In this document: in pieces, positions 12,414-22,535 of the stretch
How the letters are laid out: every line of letters begins with the position of its first letter
How positions within the stretch are numbered: position 1 is the first letter of the stretch
Source of the DNA: Purpureocillium takamizusanense
Taxonomy: Eukaryota; Ascomycota; Sordariomycetes; Hypocreales; Ophiocordycipitaceae
Length of the DNA: 64,000 nucleotides
Direction: 5' to 3'
Assembly: GCF_022605165.1 (NCBI RefSeq)
Contig: NC_063069.1
Location: 4,774,001-4,838,000 of the forward strand
Translations under genes and position numbers: made by a program
Notes under the pieces: generated by a model
Seen by the model: only the letters and a program-made list of their open reading frames with translations
Databases searched by the model: none
What the model was told of the DNA's origin: nothing

Positions 12414-14526
12414 ATGGCTTCGATCCTGCGGCAAATCGTCGCCGGCCCGCGCGCGAGACACCCCGAGGCAGGGCTTGACCTCTGCTACGTTACTGAGTAT
12501 ATCATCGCCACGTACGTATCTGCTTGCCTTGTATTTCTCTCGTTAAGCGTCATGTCGGCTGTGCGACAGCGTTGTTGTACTTGTCGTCACCGGCACGCAC
12601 TCGTCAACCTTTGTTCATCATCATGGTCCGTTCCCATGGCCGAGTTGCGATGACACGACTCGGCATCATATATTCTCGGCTGTCCTTGCTAATAGGTGAG
12701 GCAAACGCAGATCTGGCCCGTCGCAGACGTACCCTCAGCGGGCCTACCGCAACCCCCTCGATCAATTGGTGAGCTTTCTCGACACCAAGCATGGCAAGGA
12801 CTGGGCCATCTGGGAGTTTCGCGCCGAGGGCACTGGGTATCCCGACGAGGCCGTCTACGGGCGCATACGGCATTACCCTTGGCCGGATCACCACCCGCCC
12901 CCCTTCAGGCTGGTGCCCATGATCATGGCGAGCATGCGCAACTGGCTGCACGGCGGCGAGCTCGAGGGCGGGCGCGTCACCGGCGATGGCCAGCCCGCGT
13001 GCTCAACTGCGGTCACAGCCGAGGGCAACAAGCCCAAGAGCCACGGGAATCACCAGAGGAAAAAGGGGCGCGTCGTTGTCGTGCATTGCAAGGCGGGCAA
13101 GGGACGCAGTGGCACGGCCACGTGCAGCTACCTCATCTCGGAGGAAGGATGGAGCGCAGAGGACGCGCTCGCACGCTTCACGCAGCGGCGTATGCGGCCC
13201 CAGTTTGGCGCCGGCGTGTCGATCCCCTCGCAGCTGCGTTGGGTGAGCTACGTCGAGCGCTGGACGCGGCACGGCAAGAAGTACGTCGACCGGCCCGTGG
13301 AGATTATGGAGATTCACATCTGGGGCCTGCGCAACGGCGTCAAGGTCGATGTCGAGGGCTTCGTGGAAGACGGGCGCAAGATACGCGTGTTCCACACCTT
13401 CACTAAGAAGGAGCGCGTCGTCGTCGAGGGAGGCGTCCCCGCGGGCGGCGGTTTCGGCGAGATGATGTGGGAGCTCGCCGGCTACCCGGCTGTTGCGACG
13501 GATAGGGCCCCCGACAGCGCGGAGCTGGCCGATGCGGCAAACGATAAGGGCGGCCAGGTACCTGACCGGACGAACTCTGCTCCCGCCTCGGAGAAGAAGC
13601 GGGAGGCGCTGATGCGCAAGGGGACCAACCTCATCCAAAAGGTGTCGTCGTCCAACCAGGGTAGCCACCGCACAAGCTCGGAGAAGCCCAAGGCTAAGAC
13701 GGGACTGGATGGCAACACCTCGGCGTCGAATTCTTCAGTCGACGTGCGCACCGAGCCCCCCGACGAGCACGAGCCCGGCGGCATGGCCGTCATCCTGAAG
13801 CCGAGCGAGCCCGTCCGCGTCCCGACGAGCGACGTCAACATCTCGGTCGAGCGCCGCAACAAGACGCACAAGAGCATGGGGCTCACCATGGTCTCCGCCG
13901 TGGCGCACGTCTGGTTCAACGCCTTCTTCGAGGGCCAGGGTCCCGAGCAGGCGGGCCGGCCCGCCGAGAGCGGCGTCTTCTCCATCGAGTGGGACGCCAT
14001 GGACGGCATCAAGGGGTCCAGTAGAAAGGGGTCCCGCGCGCTCGACCGCGTCGCCGTCGTGTGGAGGTTCGCCGATGGGGGTTCACCCGCCGACGCGGGC
14101 GAGGACATTCCCGAGCCTGCAGAGGGCGAGCCCGTGCCGCAGCTCCAGGCCGCCGACTGGAAGGGCGAGACGGCCGCGACCGTCGAGCAGAGCGGCGGAG
14201 GCGACGTGGGCCAGGAGCACCAGCGGCGGGAGCGGGAGCGGGACGTGGCGCAAAAGGATCTTGGACTGCGCAGGCAGTCCCCTGCGAGTGTCGACGTGAG
14301 CAGGGCGAGCAGCGTCAGGAGCGCCGACGGCACGACAGGTCCCGTGGCGGGCGCGGCGGCGGCGACCAAGGTAGCTGCCGCCGCGGGGGTCGGTGCCGCC
14401 GCCGGGGGCGAGGGGAGCGGCGATGATGAGGCGGGCTCCATGGCTGGGGTCCGGGTCAGCGGTCCGGCAGGCGAGGAGGACTTGGGACCGATGGGGGGCG
14501 AGAAGCCGCCAGAGGTGAAGCCATAG
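12414..14526 (+). CDS. tep1: PTEN-type phosphatidylinositol-3-phosphatase (Tep1-like)
   Basis: Two exons, 12414-12511 and 12711-14526, joined in phase to 637 aa. Exon 1 carries DLCYVTEYIIAT and exon 2 continues with SGPSQTYPQRAYRNPL, the classical PTEN N-terminus. A WPDHHPPPF segment (WPD-loop equivalent) precedes the catalytic P-loop HCKAGKGRSG (about residues 158-167; Cys159 nucleophile). A PTEN C2-like domain follows (VEIMEIHIWGLRNGVKVDV onward), interrupted by a Ser/Lys-rich linker. The last 150 residues are low-complexity Ala/Gly/Glu-rich. Family members dephosphorylate PtdIns(3,4,5)P3 and related lipids at membranes. The gene is convergent with the CTDK-I cyclin gene, with 283 bp between stop codons. 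Confidence in the family is high; the extreme C-terminal tail is unconserved. Confidence 0.93.
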
Positions 14527-14809
14527 GCAGCCGGACGGGCGGCATGGCGCCAGGGGTATATTTCAAGTCAAGACGGCAAGACTACTACTACTACTACTCC
14601 TACATTAGGCAGCCAGCCAGTTGTCCTGCCGTTTCAGAACAATGGTTATGAGTCATGATCAAGTCGTCATACGCAATGTGCCCCGATAGATGGTGCAAAA
14701 CAACACTCTGCTTTTCCACGCTTCCCAGCCATGTCCCCCCAGACGCCATTCTATGCTAAACAAGCCAACACCAAAGCAAAGAGCCCTACGCGGGACGAGC
14801 ATTTGACGG
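14527..14809. other. convergent 3' intergenic spacer
   Basis: Space of 283 bp between the stop codons of the PTEN and Ctk2 genes, so the two 3' UTRs probably overlap. It holds a short (ACT)n run at 14581-14596. Confidence 0.6.
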
Positions 14810-16574
14810 TCAGTGGTAGCGACCCCTGCCCCTATACCCGCCCCTGTCACCTCTGTACCCTCCATACGGGCCTCTTCTATAGTCCCCTCCGCGATCCCTA
14901 TACCCCCCTCTATACGGACCAGGTCCACCGCCCCCGCGCCCGCCGCCCGCCGCTGCGGCGGCCTCTCTATCGCTCTGCGGCTCCGAGGGGGGATGCTGGT
15001 GCTGGGGCGGCGGCGGCTGCGGCACGGGCTCCTCGACCTCGACCTCGTGCTCCTCAAACTCCTCGTTGAAGTAGCGTGCCGACGTGTCTTGCTCCTGGCG
15101 CGCGGCCTCGGGGTCGAAGACGAAGCGCATGGTGCCGTCCTGGCCCCGCGCGGTGCGCCTAACGACCGCGTCGGGGGGCCACACGGGGGGCAGACCGACG
15201 GTGCTGCCGTTGACGGAGACGCCAGCTCTGCGGCCATTGCCGCCGCCGCCGCCGCCGCCGCCGTTGGTGCTGGCGCCGGGCGCACTAGGCGCGCTGGGGG
15301 CCGTGGGCGAAGCCATGGCAGAGACGGGGACGAGAGGGTTGGCGTCGGCGACCTCGCACTTTGTGCAGTGGTAGAGGTAGCGCGGGGCGGCGGCGGCGTC
15401 GAGGTCGCCGTTGAGGCGGATCTTGATGTCGATGAAGGTATTGAGGTCGAAGAGGGCGCCAATCTTGGTGGCCTTGTGGTGCTGGACGTAGAGGTCGAGG
15501 AGGTCGAGCATGGTCTCGGCGACGGCGTCGCGGCTGTACTGCCCGGCGGGGCGGGAGGCGGCGAACTCGCGGACGCGGTCGACGACGGTCTGGCGGGCGA
15601 GCTTGTCGGCGTCGTCGACAGCGGCGGCGGCAGCCCCGTGGGCGCGCATGCGAGCGGTGAGCTCGACGACGGCCATGACCATGGTGAAGGTGGTGCGCTT
15701 GATTGGGATGAAGGTCTTGTACATGTCGGTGCACATGGCGTAGGCGGTGGTGAAGAAGTCGCGCGACGCTGCGGACGAGGGAGAGGAGGAGGTGGTGGTG
15801 GAGGAGGGCCCGCGACCGAGGACGCGGCGGACGACCTTGACGAGGAGCTTCTGCGGGTATCGGGTGCGAAAGTCGAAGCCAATGGTCTCGAGGATGAGGC
15901 GCTCGAGGCCGATGATGACCTTGCCGGTGGACTCGAAAAGCTAGAGTGTGCGCTCTTGTCAGCCGCGGAGAACAGGGTCACGGACAGAACGGTACAACCA
16001 AAAACGCGGACTTGCCTTGTCATCGGGGGCGACAGTCTTGTCCGGGTTCTTGACGTTGTAGGCAGCAGCGAGGATGTCGCGCGACTTTTTGATGGTGTCC
16101 TCGACCTTGCAGGCGACGAAGAGGGAGGCGAGGGCGGCGTCCTGGTAGTTGTACTCTGCGTCGCGGAAGTTGAGGCGGAACTTGTGGAAGTAGGTGCACG
16201 CGGTATCGAAGGTCCTCACGGGGCTGTGCGCAAAGCAAAACATCAGCTTCGTCTCTCCGAGCGGCGGCCGGAGCGGAACCCATCGATGGGCATCCTCGCT
16301 GGGAGGTGGGAGGAAGAGGAGGAACAGGGAAGAAGGGGGTTTCGCCTCACAGCTGAAGGTGCTGGCGAACATTGTCAATGAGCTGGACGCCCTGCAGTCG
16401 GTAGTTATCCTCCCGCGCGGGGTCGCAGCCGTTGTCCTTGAGCATGCGCCGAATCTTGACCTCGGAGCTGTACTGGTTGGAGCTGGAGATGAAGCCAGGA
16501 TGGGGCCCGACGCGCGCCGACGCGGCGGCGGCATCGCCATTGGGCGTCGGCGCATCTGCAGTCGAGGGCGACAT
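14810..16574 (-). CDS. ctk2: CTDK-I cyclin subunit (Ctk2 homologue) with RGG/YRG-rich tail
   Basis: Minus-strand gene with exons 16574-16351, 16223-16016 and 15940-14810, giving 520 aa. The first intron is GT-AG; the second (16015-15941) is GC-AG (AAG|GCAAGTCC). Two cyclin folds span about residues 30-260: YNYQDAALASLFVACKVEDTIKKSRDI, then LFESTGKVIIGLERLILETIGFDF, then a second helical bundle with YVQHHKATKIG. In yeast Ctk2 pairs with the kinase Ctk1 and with Ctk3 to phosphorylate Ser2 of the RNA polymerase II CTD during elongation. The C-terminal half is disordered, with a poly-Gly run from a GCC-type microsatellite (plus-strand 15237-15263) and a final ~40-residue tail of RGGYRD/GGYRGRG units resembling RNA-binding RGG boxes. 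The start ATG opens the conserved first exon. Confidence 0.88.
15941..16015 (-). other. GC-AG intron in ctk2
   Basis: Reading 5' to 3' on the minus strand, the exon ends GATGACAAG and the intron begins GCAAGTCCGCG and ends CACTCTAG. Without splicing the frame runs into a stop within about 20 codons. With it, both cyclin folds join with no phase change. No GT donor nearby gives an open frame. Confidence 0.8.
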
Positions 16575-18251
16575 GGCTCTGTTCTATGCGGTAGGGGCGA
16601 AGGCGAGAAGCGGAAGCGGGAGCATCGAGAAAGGACGAGGAGGTAGTATCGCGGGCGACAACGAGGCTGACGAGCAAGGCCTCTGCCACAGCAAAGTCCG
16701 GGCAAGGGCCAGAGTAGAAATTGGTCGGTTGGGCCAAGGCGCGCTATGATTTGATACCACGCATCGACTGTACGGCTCGTCGGGCCACCGCGACGCTCGG
16801 GGTGGACCAGTTCAGTTCAATGTACCGCAGCGGGCGTGCTGGTGGTCGGTGGAAAATGTGAAGCCGATGGAGACGGCGGACTGGTGGCCCAGGACGAGGC
16901 TGCGTTGGAGCGCATCGGGCGGCAGCAGAGTAGGTGCAGACTTGCGCTGACTGATTGGCCAGTCGGGCCCGACCGGGGTCAACGAGCTGGGCCCCCTGGA
17001 ACTGCCCGTGAACCTGGCCTGGAGCCGCCCTGGCCCTTCAACGCCACCTGCAGCCCGGGGCACACCCGCCGTGCGCTGAGCCGCCCGGGCTGTATCCGTC
17101 ACCCCCTGACCTGTCCTGACCATTGGTTACAGGGCTGCAAGTGTGCTCCTTCAGCTGCCAGCCCAGGGCACGCAAGTCAGGACATGCATGGATGCATGTT
17201 CACTTTTGCACACACCACCGTCGACGACTCCAGCGCAAGGTCTCGCCGTCAAGACACGGGGCTCGCTGCATAACTTTTCTGCATGCTACCACGGCAGACA
17301 GATAGAGACCCAATGGCTCGCAACATGCTCGCCTCAATGTTCAGGGACCATCGCAGTCACGCTCTTGGGTCCCCTAGGCGACTAGGTGAGCATCCCCCCA
17401 TCTAGAGCTGTCATCAGGTCATCTAGTAACCAATACGACTGACCAATTCGGTCTCTAGGCCCATCTTCAGCTTTAACAGTGGTCAATTCGAGTGGCGTTG
17501 TACCGTTGCGCGCCTTGGTCTGTCCGCCCGAGAGGGCGAAAGAGCCACACACCCCCCCCGGCTGCCTGGGTACGCACTTCACACCTCATCAATCTACAAC
17601 TTCGGCTCACCTGCCATCTGTCGCGCTCGAGCCCGGTGCAAGGGTGCCTGGCCCCGGCCTTGTGCACGACGCATTGTATAGTACTAGGTGCTGAGACTCG
17701 CCCCAGCCCTGTCCGGCGACACAGTCGTACGATCATGGCATATACTCGCATAAAGACAATGATCACGGATGCCAAGGGCAGCCATTGATCTCTATAGCAA
17801 CTTGGCAGCGTGTCCAGTCGCCAGATGGGGATTGTGCACCAAGGAAAGTACGTGGTAGTGTCATCGCAATATCTAACTGGGGTATAAGGTGAATGCCTCC
17901 TCCAATCGATGCTCCCCCCTCCTCCACCTGCAGTCCTATCCCACGGCCTGAAACGTCATGCATAATAACCAAGACGAGCAGAATAAACGCCCCCCCCCCC
18001 GGTTGTCTGCCAGAAGCCCCCGGATCCAGTCCCAGTCATCAACATTGCCTGTGTCAACCGCCCCTGTCTCCTTGTACTACAAGACGGATAAAATGAAAAA
18101 TAGAGGGATGTGGAAACCTCATGGAGAACCGTCCCGGGGTGAGTGGCCATCCTGTAGTGAAACTTAAACAGATAGTCGTCTTCGCGACGATAGGCAATGG
18201 GTGGAACGCCCGACCCGTCCTGTGTAGCTGACAGGGAGCAACCTTGATGAA
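16575..18251. other. intergenic, no supported gene
   Basis: Upstream region of ctk2 and 3' flank of the 908-aa unknown gene. Mono-C runs sit at 17552-17559 (C8) and 17990-18000 (C11). Open frames are short and lack coding character. Confidence 0.5.
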
Positions 18252-21113
18252 CTAGAATACCACGTTCCCGTCGTGGCCCTCGCAGCCTTCAAGGACCGGC
18301 TCGATGACGCCGCGGCTCCGTTTCAGCCTCCTGCCGTGGCTGTGCTTCGCCTCCTGGGCTTGTCGCGATGCCGCCTTGAGGGAGCTGTCCCTCAACTGCT
18401 GCGGACTTGGGCTCCCAACCGTGGGCTTCTCGGTGACGGATCGACCCCGGCCTCGTCCCTGCTGCCGCGACTCGGGCTCCGGGGGCTCGTCCGGCTCAGA
18501 TGCACTCTCCTCCGTGTCGTACTCATAGCCCAGCGCGCGGAGCCGATCGCGCTGCGTGATGCCCTCCTTGTGTCCGCACGGCAGGGGCATCGCCGGCCCG
18601 TCGACTAGGAGCGGCGGGTCGATGGCGGCGCAGTGCAACAGAGAACACATGAGACACGGCTTGCTCTCCGGCTCCGGGTCGAACAGGCCCGGGAGGTTGG
18701 TTCCCGCCTTGCCGTAGCCCTCTTCCTTGAAGAGAAGCGCCTCGTCGTCCTTGACCTTGACCCGGCGCTTCTCCACAAAGGAGTCGACGTCCGAGTCGCT
18801 CTCCGCCGCGCTGTTGCTACCGTCGGCACAGTCACACTCGTGCGCTTCAAGGTCCAAGCTGTCGGCCTTGCCCGCAGCATGACTCACGTCGAAGAAGCCC
18901 GTCCGGGATCCGTTTCGCGACCCCAGCGTCGTCTCCGTGAAGGCATCGTCCTCAAGGGACGGCACGTACAGCGCACTGCCAGGAAGCATATGCGCTGCTG
19001 TGGAGCCAGCGGCAGACAGCGACTTCAACTCGACACCGCTCGAGGGCGGCTGCTTGACCGACAGCGGCATGTCGAGCGACGTGTTGGCCGTATGGTTGCT
19101 CTGCGGGCTCGCAAACAGGTAGGTGCTCGTGGAGCAGCCGTCGGAGAGCTCCGTCGTCGGCGTCAAGGAGGAGATAGACCAGTGTCGCAGCGAGGAGTTG
19201 CGCGGGGGAACGTAGCCGACGAAATCGCTGATGCTCGCGCCGCCGCGTTCGGGCGCCGCCAGACAGCTCCACGACCGGTTGCGCCCGTGGTGCGACGATG
19301 GACCGGCCGAGGGCTCCGACGGGCCGCCAGCTTCAGGGGCGGCAAGACTGATCCAGGGGCTCTTCCACTGCGCATGGGAGCCGCGCTTGGGCCGACTGCG
19401 GCTGCGTGAGGCTTTTCTGCGGCAAGTTGAGACGGCTGGATCGCGCATGACAAAGTTAGTGAACCGGCAGCTCAACACCGTGACATACTCAAAGGGACTG
19501 GCGACGACGTACATGGTGCGGGGGCACAGTCGCTCAGACTCCCGCCGTTATCTGAGCTGTTTCCTCTCATCATCAACGACATGGCCGTCTGCTGCTCGCC
19601 GGGCTCGTCGCGGCCGCGGGGCTCATACGAGAGACCCGCGTACAGCAGCTGGCTGTCATAGATGCGCATCTCCCGGTGCGCCGCCGCGACGGGCGTGTAC
19701 GCCCGCTCATCCAGATACCCGCCTTCCCTCCGCTGTCGCCGTCTGGGCGTGGACGTGTTGGACGGCGTGGCCGGTGCCTTGCCGTTATCGCTCGTGATGC
19801 CCATGGCGCTCATGGGCCGATACCTCGGCACGGCGGGAGGCGAGGCTGCGCGGCTACTCTGCCCCGACGACTCGAATGCCTGGACGCTCAGAAGCTCATC
19901 CCACCTCTGGTGACGCTGACTGGCTCTGCTACGATCCGGGTGTCGCCTCTCGGCGGTGATCCAGCCGCGTGGTGTCGATCCCGGTGCGTGGTGAGCCGGC
20001 GACATGCTGCGCTCCTTTCCCTTGGGTGTTGAGCTGCGCGCCATCGAGTTGGCGTCGATGGATCCCAGTGCATGCCGCAGATTTCGTTCAGGCGAAGGCT
20101 TCTGCTTCGACGTTGACTTGGGCAGCGTGAGCAGAGTCCTCGCGTCCAGACTCCGGGTACGCTGCGATGCGCTTTCTGTCCGCCGGCTCGTGTTCCGCTG
20201 CTCCTCCATCTCAGCGCCCGACCGCAGGCCGTGGAGGGAGCGTCTCTTGTAGGGTTTGAAGGACTGGTCTTGTTCGTCGGCCCGGGCAATGTTGAGCATC
20301 GTCGCTTCCGCGCGCCTCAGCGTGGGGAGGGTGATCATGGTCGCCCGCCTTTCATACGGCGTTTTCGTTGCCGTCTGCTCCAGCGACGCGTAGAAACGCT
20401 GCACGGCGGGGGTTGCCAGGTCCACGCCGTTCTCGCCAAGGTTGCGGTCCGCCACGTCCTCGCCGTAGTCTCGCGCCCCGGCGGCTCGCACCCTCGACTT
20501 GAAGTCGGCTGGCTTGATCTCGCCCTGCGCATCCAGGAGGTCGACGTGCCGCACCGCCCTTCGGCTGCTGCCTGCTCCAGTCGCACTGTCAACCCCGCTG
20601 AGTGTCGCCAGAGCCGTCCTGTTGGAGGTGGCGATCGACGGCGTCAGAGAGTGTTTGCCACGGTCTTTCCGGACCAGGCTTCGTCCCCGGCTAACGTTGC
20701 TGTGGTAGGTCTCTAGGACTGGGAATCGCGGGATCGCGCCGGGCGATCTCGACCGCCATACGTCCGCCTCATCGCCAGGTGCACTGGACGGCCGCTCATC
20801 GACAACACCGAGGAAGAAGGGTTTCACAATTCCTGTGGAAAGCTGAGGCTGGCTGGGCCTCTTCCGTGCGGCCTGCCGTTGCAGATTCTCCAGCGACACG
20901 GGTCCGTTTCCGTACACGGCTCGAGTTCCTACGACCCATGTTAACGTGTCAAATTCGAAACAGCATGTGAGACTGGTCCTACGTACCTCGAACGGGAGGA
21001 TGCGCTGCTACAGTCGTGTGGTAGGGTTGGTGGTTGGTGGACGATGTCGCTTCCCGGGACCGGTCTGCGCCGCCAGCGTTCCTCCGGCTGGTCAAGAAGC
21101 TGAGCAAGCCCAT
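18252..21113 (-). CDS. conserved fungal protein of unknown function, 908 aa, largely disordered
   Basis: Minus-strand exons 21113-20987, 20928-19513 and 19435-18252 join in phase to 908 aa. The introns are short with good signals: GTACGT donors and branch sites GTTAAC and ACTAAC. The start ATG gives MGLLSFLTSRRN; Gly at position 2 may suit N-myristoylation, although position 6 is not Ser/Thr. The rest is rich in Ser, Arg and Pro with many RSxS/RRxS sites, few hydrophobic stretches and no domain I recognise. A short Cys/His cluster (KPCLMCSLLHC) and acidic patches lie in the last third. I recall related hypothetical proteins from other Hypocreales with a similar MG-LSFL start but know no function. 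The two large single-frame ORFs here are one gene, not two. Confidence 0.75.
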
Positions 21114-21571
21114 GGCGCACGAGATCGTCGTCGTCGGTACGATTTGTCGTTATAAGTGACGTAGCGAAGCGCCCACGCACCGCGGGAGGGCGGAACGCAC
21201 AGCAGAGATCATGCGCAGGCGAAAAGGAAAAAAAAGGGCGATTCAGTCCGGACGGTAGTGGCGAGTACGGGTCCGAGACAACGAGCCGGACTGTCCTTAT
21301 CAACTCATCTAGGACATTGCCGACGCTCGACGGTATGGTATGAATATGGTACAACAGCAGAGCAAACGCTACAAGAATCGGACAAGCGGCACAGGACAGC
21401 AAATTTGACGATATAACGAGAAGGGGGAAGCGAGAACGCCGAGGGGAGGGGAGGGGCATGGCAGAATAATAAGTGTACTAGGACGAGTATCGGGGCGTGT
21501 CAGAGGTGTGACGGAAGCGACGCGGCCCGCAGGCAGCACCAGGGGATGGAGGGGAGGCGTGTGCGTGTGCT

Positions 21572-21597
21572 TGTGTGTGTGTGTGTGTGTGTGTGTG
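21572..21597. repeat. (TG)13 microsatellite
   Basis: Perfect TG dinucleotide run in the gene desert. Confidence 0.95.
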
Positions 21598-22070
21598 GAC
21601 GGGACGGCACTGGCCTGGTCTGGCCTGGCCCGGATGGCATGGGCGGCACACGGACGAAACGAGCGAGTCGTGACGAGTGCTTGCTGATGGTGTCTGTTTT
21701 TGTGTCGGGATTGATGCCGGCAGCCTGGGGGCGTTTCGCCGCTGCAGATTTGTCTATCCCCCCTCCCCTGAGGCCCACGGACATGCATGGGCCTTGCTGG
21801 CATCGGCCGACGGACGGGGACTATCCACGAGTACCGACCTGGAGAGAGCGGAATCGTTGTCGATTCTGTTCTGTTTGCCATTTATTGTGCGCATACTACG
21901 CACATTAGTAGCAAGCGTCCGGCCCACCACGTCTCTTGTCTCAAACATCGGATGCCCCCAAAACGGGGGACCCCTTGTCGTGCCGTTCGGGGGGGCTAAC
22001 GAGAGAAAAGCAGCAGCTCTTCATGCAGGCGGGGGAGGGGGGCCGAATGTCGATGGGCTCTCTCTGCTAA

Positions 22071-22110
22071 TTCTCTCTCTTCTCTCGCTCTCTTTCTCTC
22101 TCTCTCTCTC
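22071..22110. repeat. CT-rich microsatellite
   Basis: Interrupted CT dinucleotide array of 40 bp. Confidence 0.9.
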
Positions 22111-22479
22111 CATAACTCAGCAGCGTCCAGGGACTCGACTCAACATTGACGATTACTGGATGGACCAGCCACACACCCCTGCAAGTGGACGAGGCTCAAG
22201 CGCATGTCTTGCATGGGCCACCGAAGAAAACGGCTGAACGGGCTCTCAATGGGCGGGGGGCAGATTCCCCACCACCCAGCCGGATGGGAAAGAGGCACTC
22301 ATCGGCGGAGCCACGACAGTTGGGTAGTAGGTCAGGTTTGGTTAGGCCCAGGGGCAGCTGCTGCAGGAGGGCCAAGACCAGGAACGATGCAACGACTTAC
22401 CACGAGGCGGGTCCGCCGAAGCTGTGGTCCACAGCAGCAGCACCTGAGTCGGGCGTTGTTGCTCTCTTCTTGGTCGGGC

Positions 22480-22535
22480 AACACACACACACACATAGAC
22501 TCTCTCACACACACAGGCTCACACTCACACACGTC
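22480..22535. repeat. CA-rich microsatellite cluster
   Basis: Three consecutive CA-rich runs separated by short CT-containing spacers. Confidence 0.85.

Noticed and set aside
13482..14441. 319-aa minus-strand open frame inside the PTEN gene
   Set aside because: Ser/Ala/Pro-rich shadow of the coding strand.
14813..16381. 522-aa plus-strand open frame over ctk2
   Set aside because: Antisense shadow. The minus strand encodes a recognisable two-fold cyclin with splice sites.
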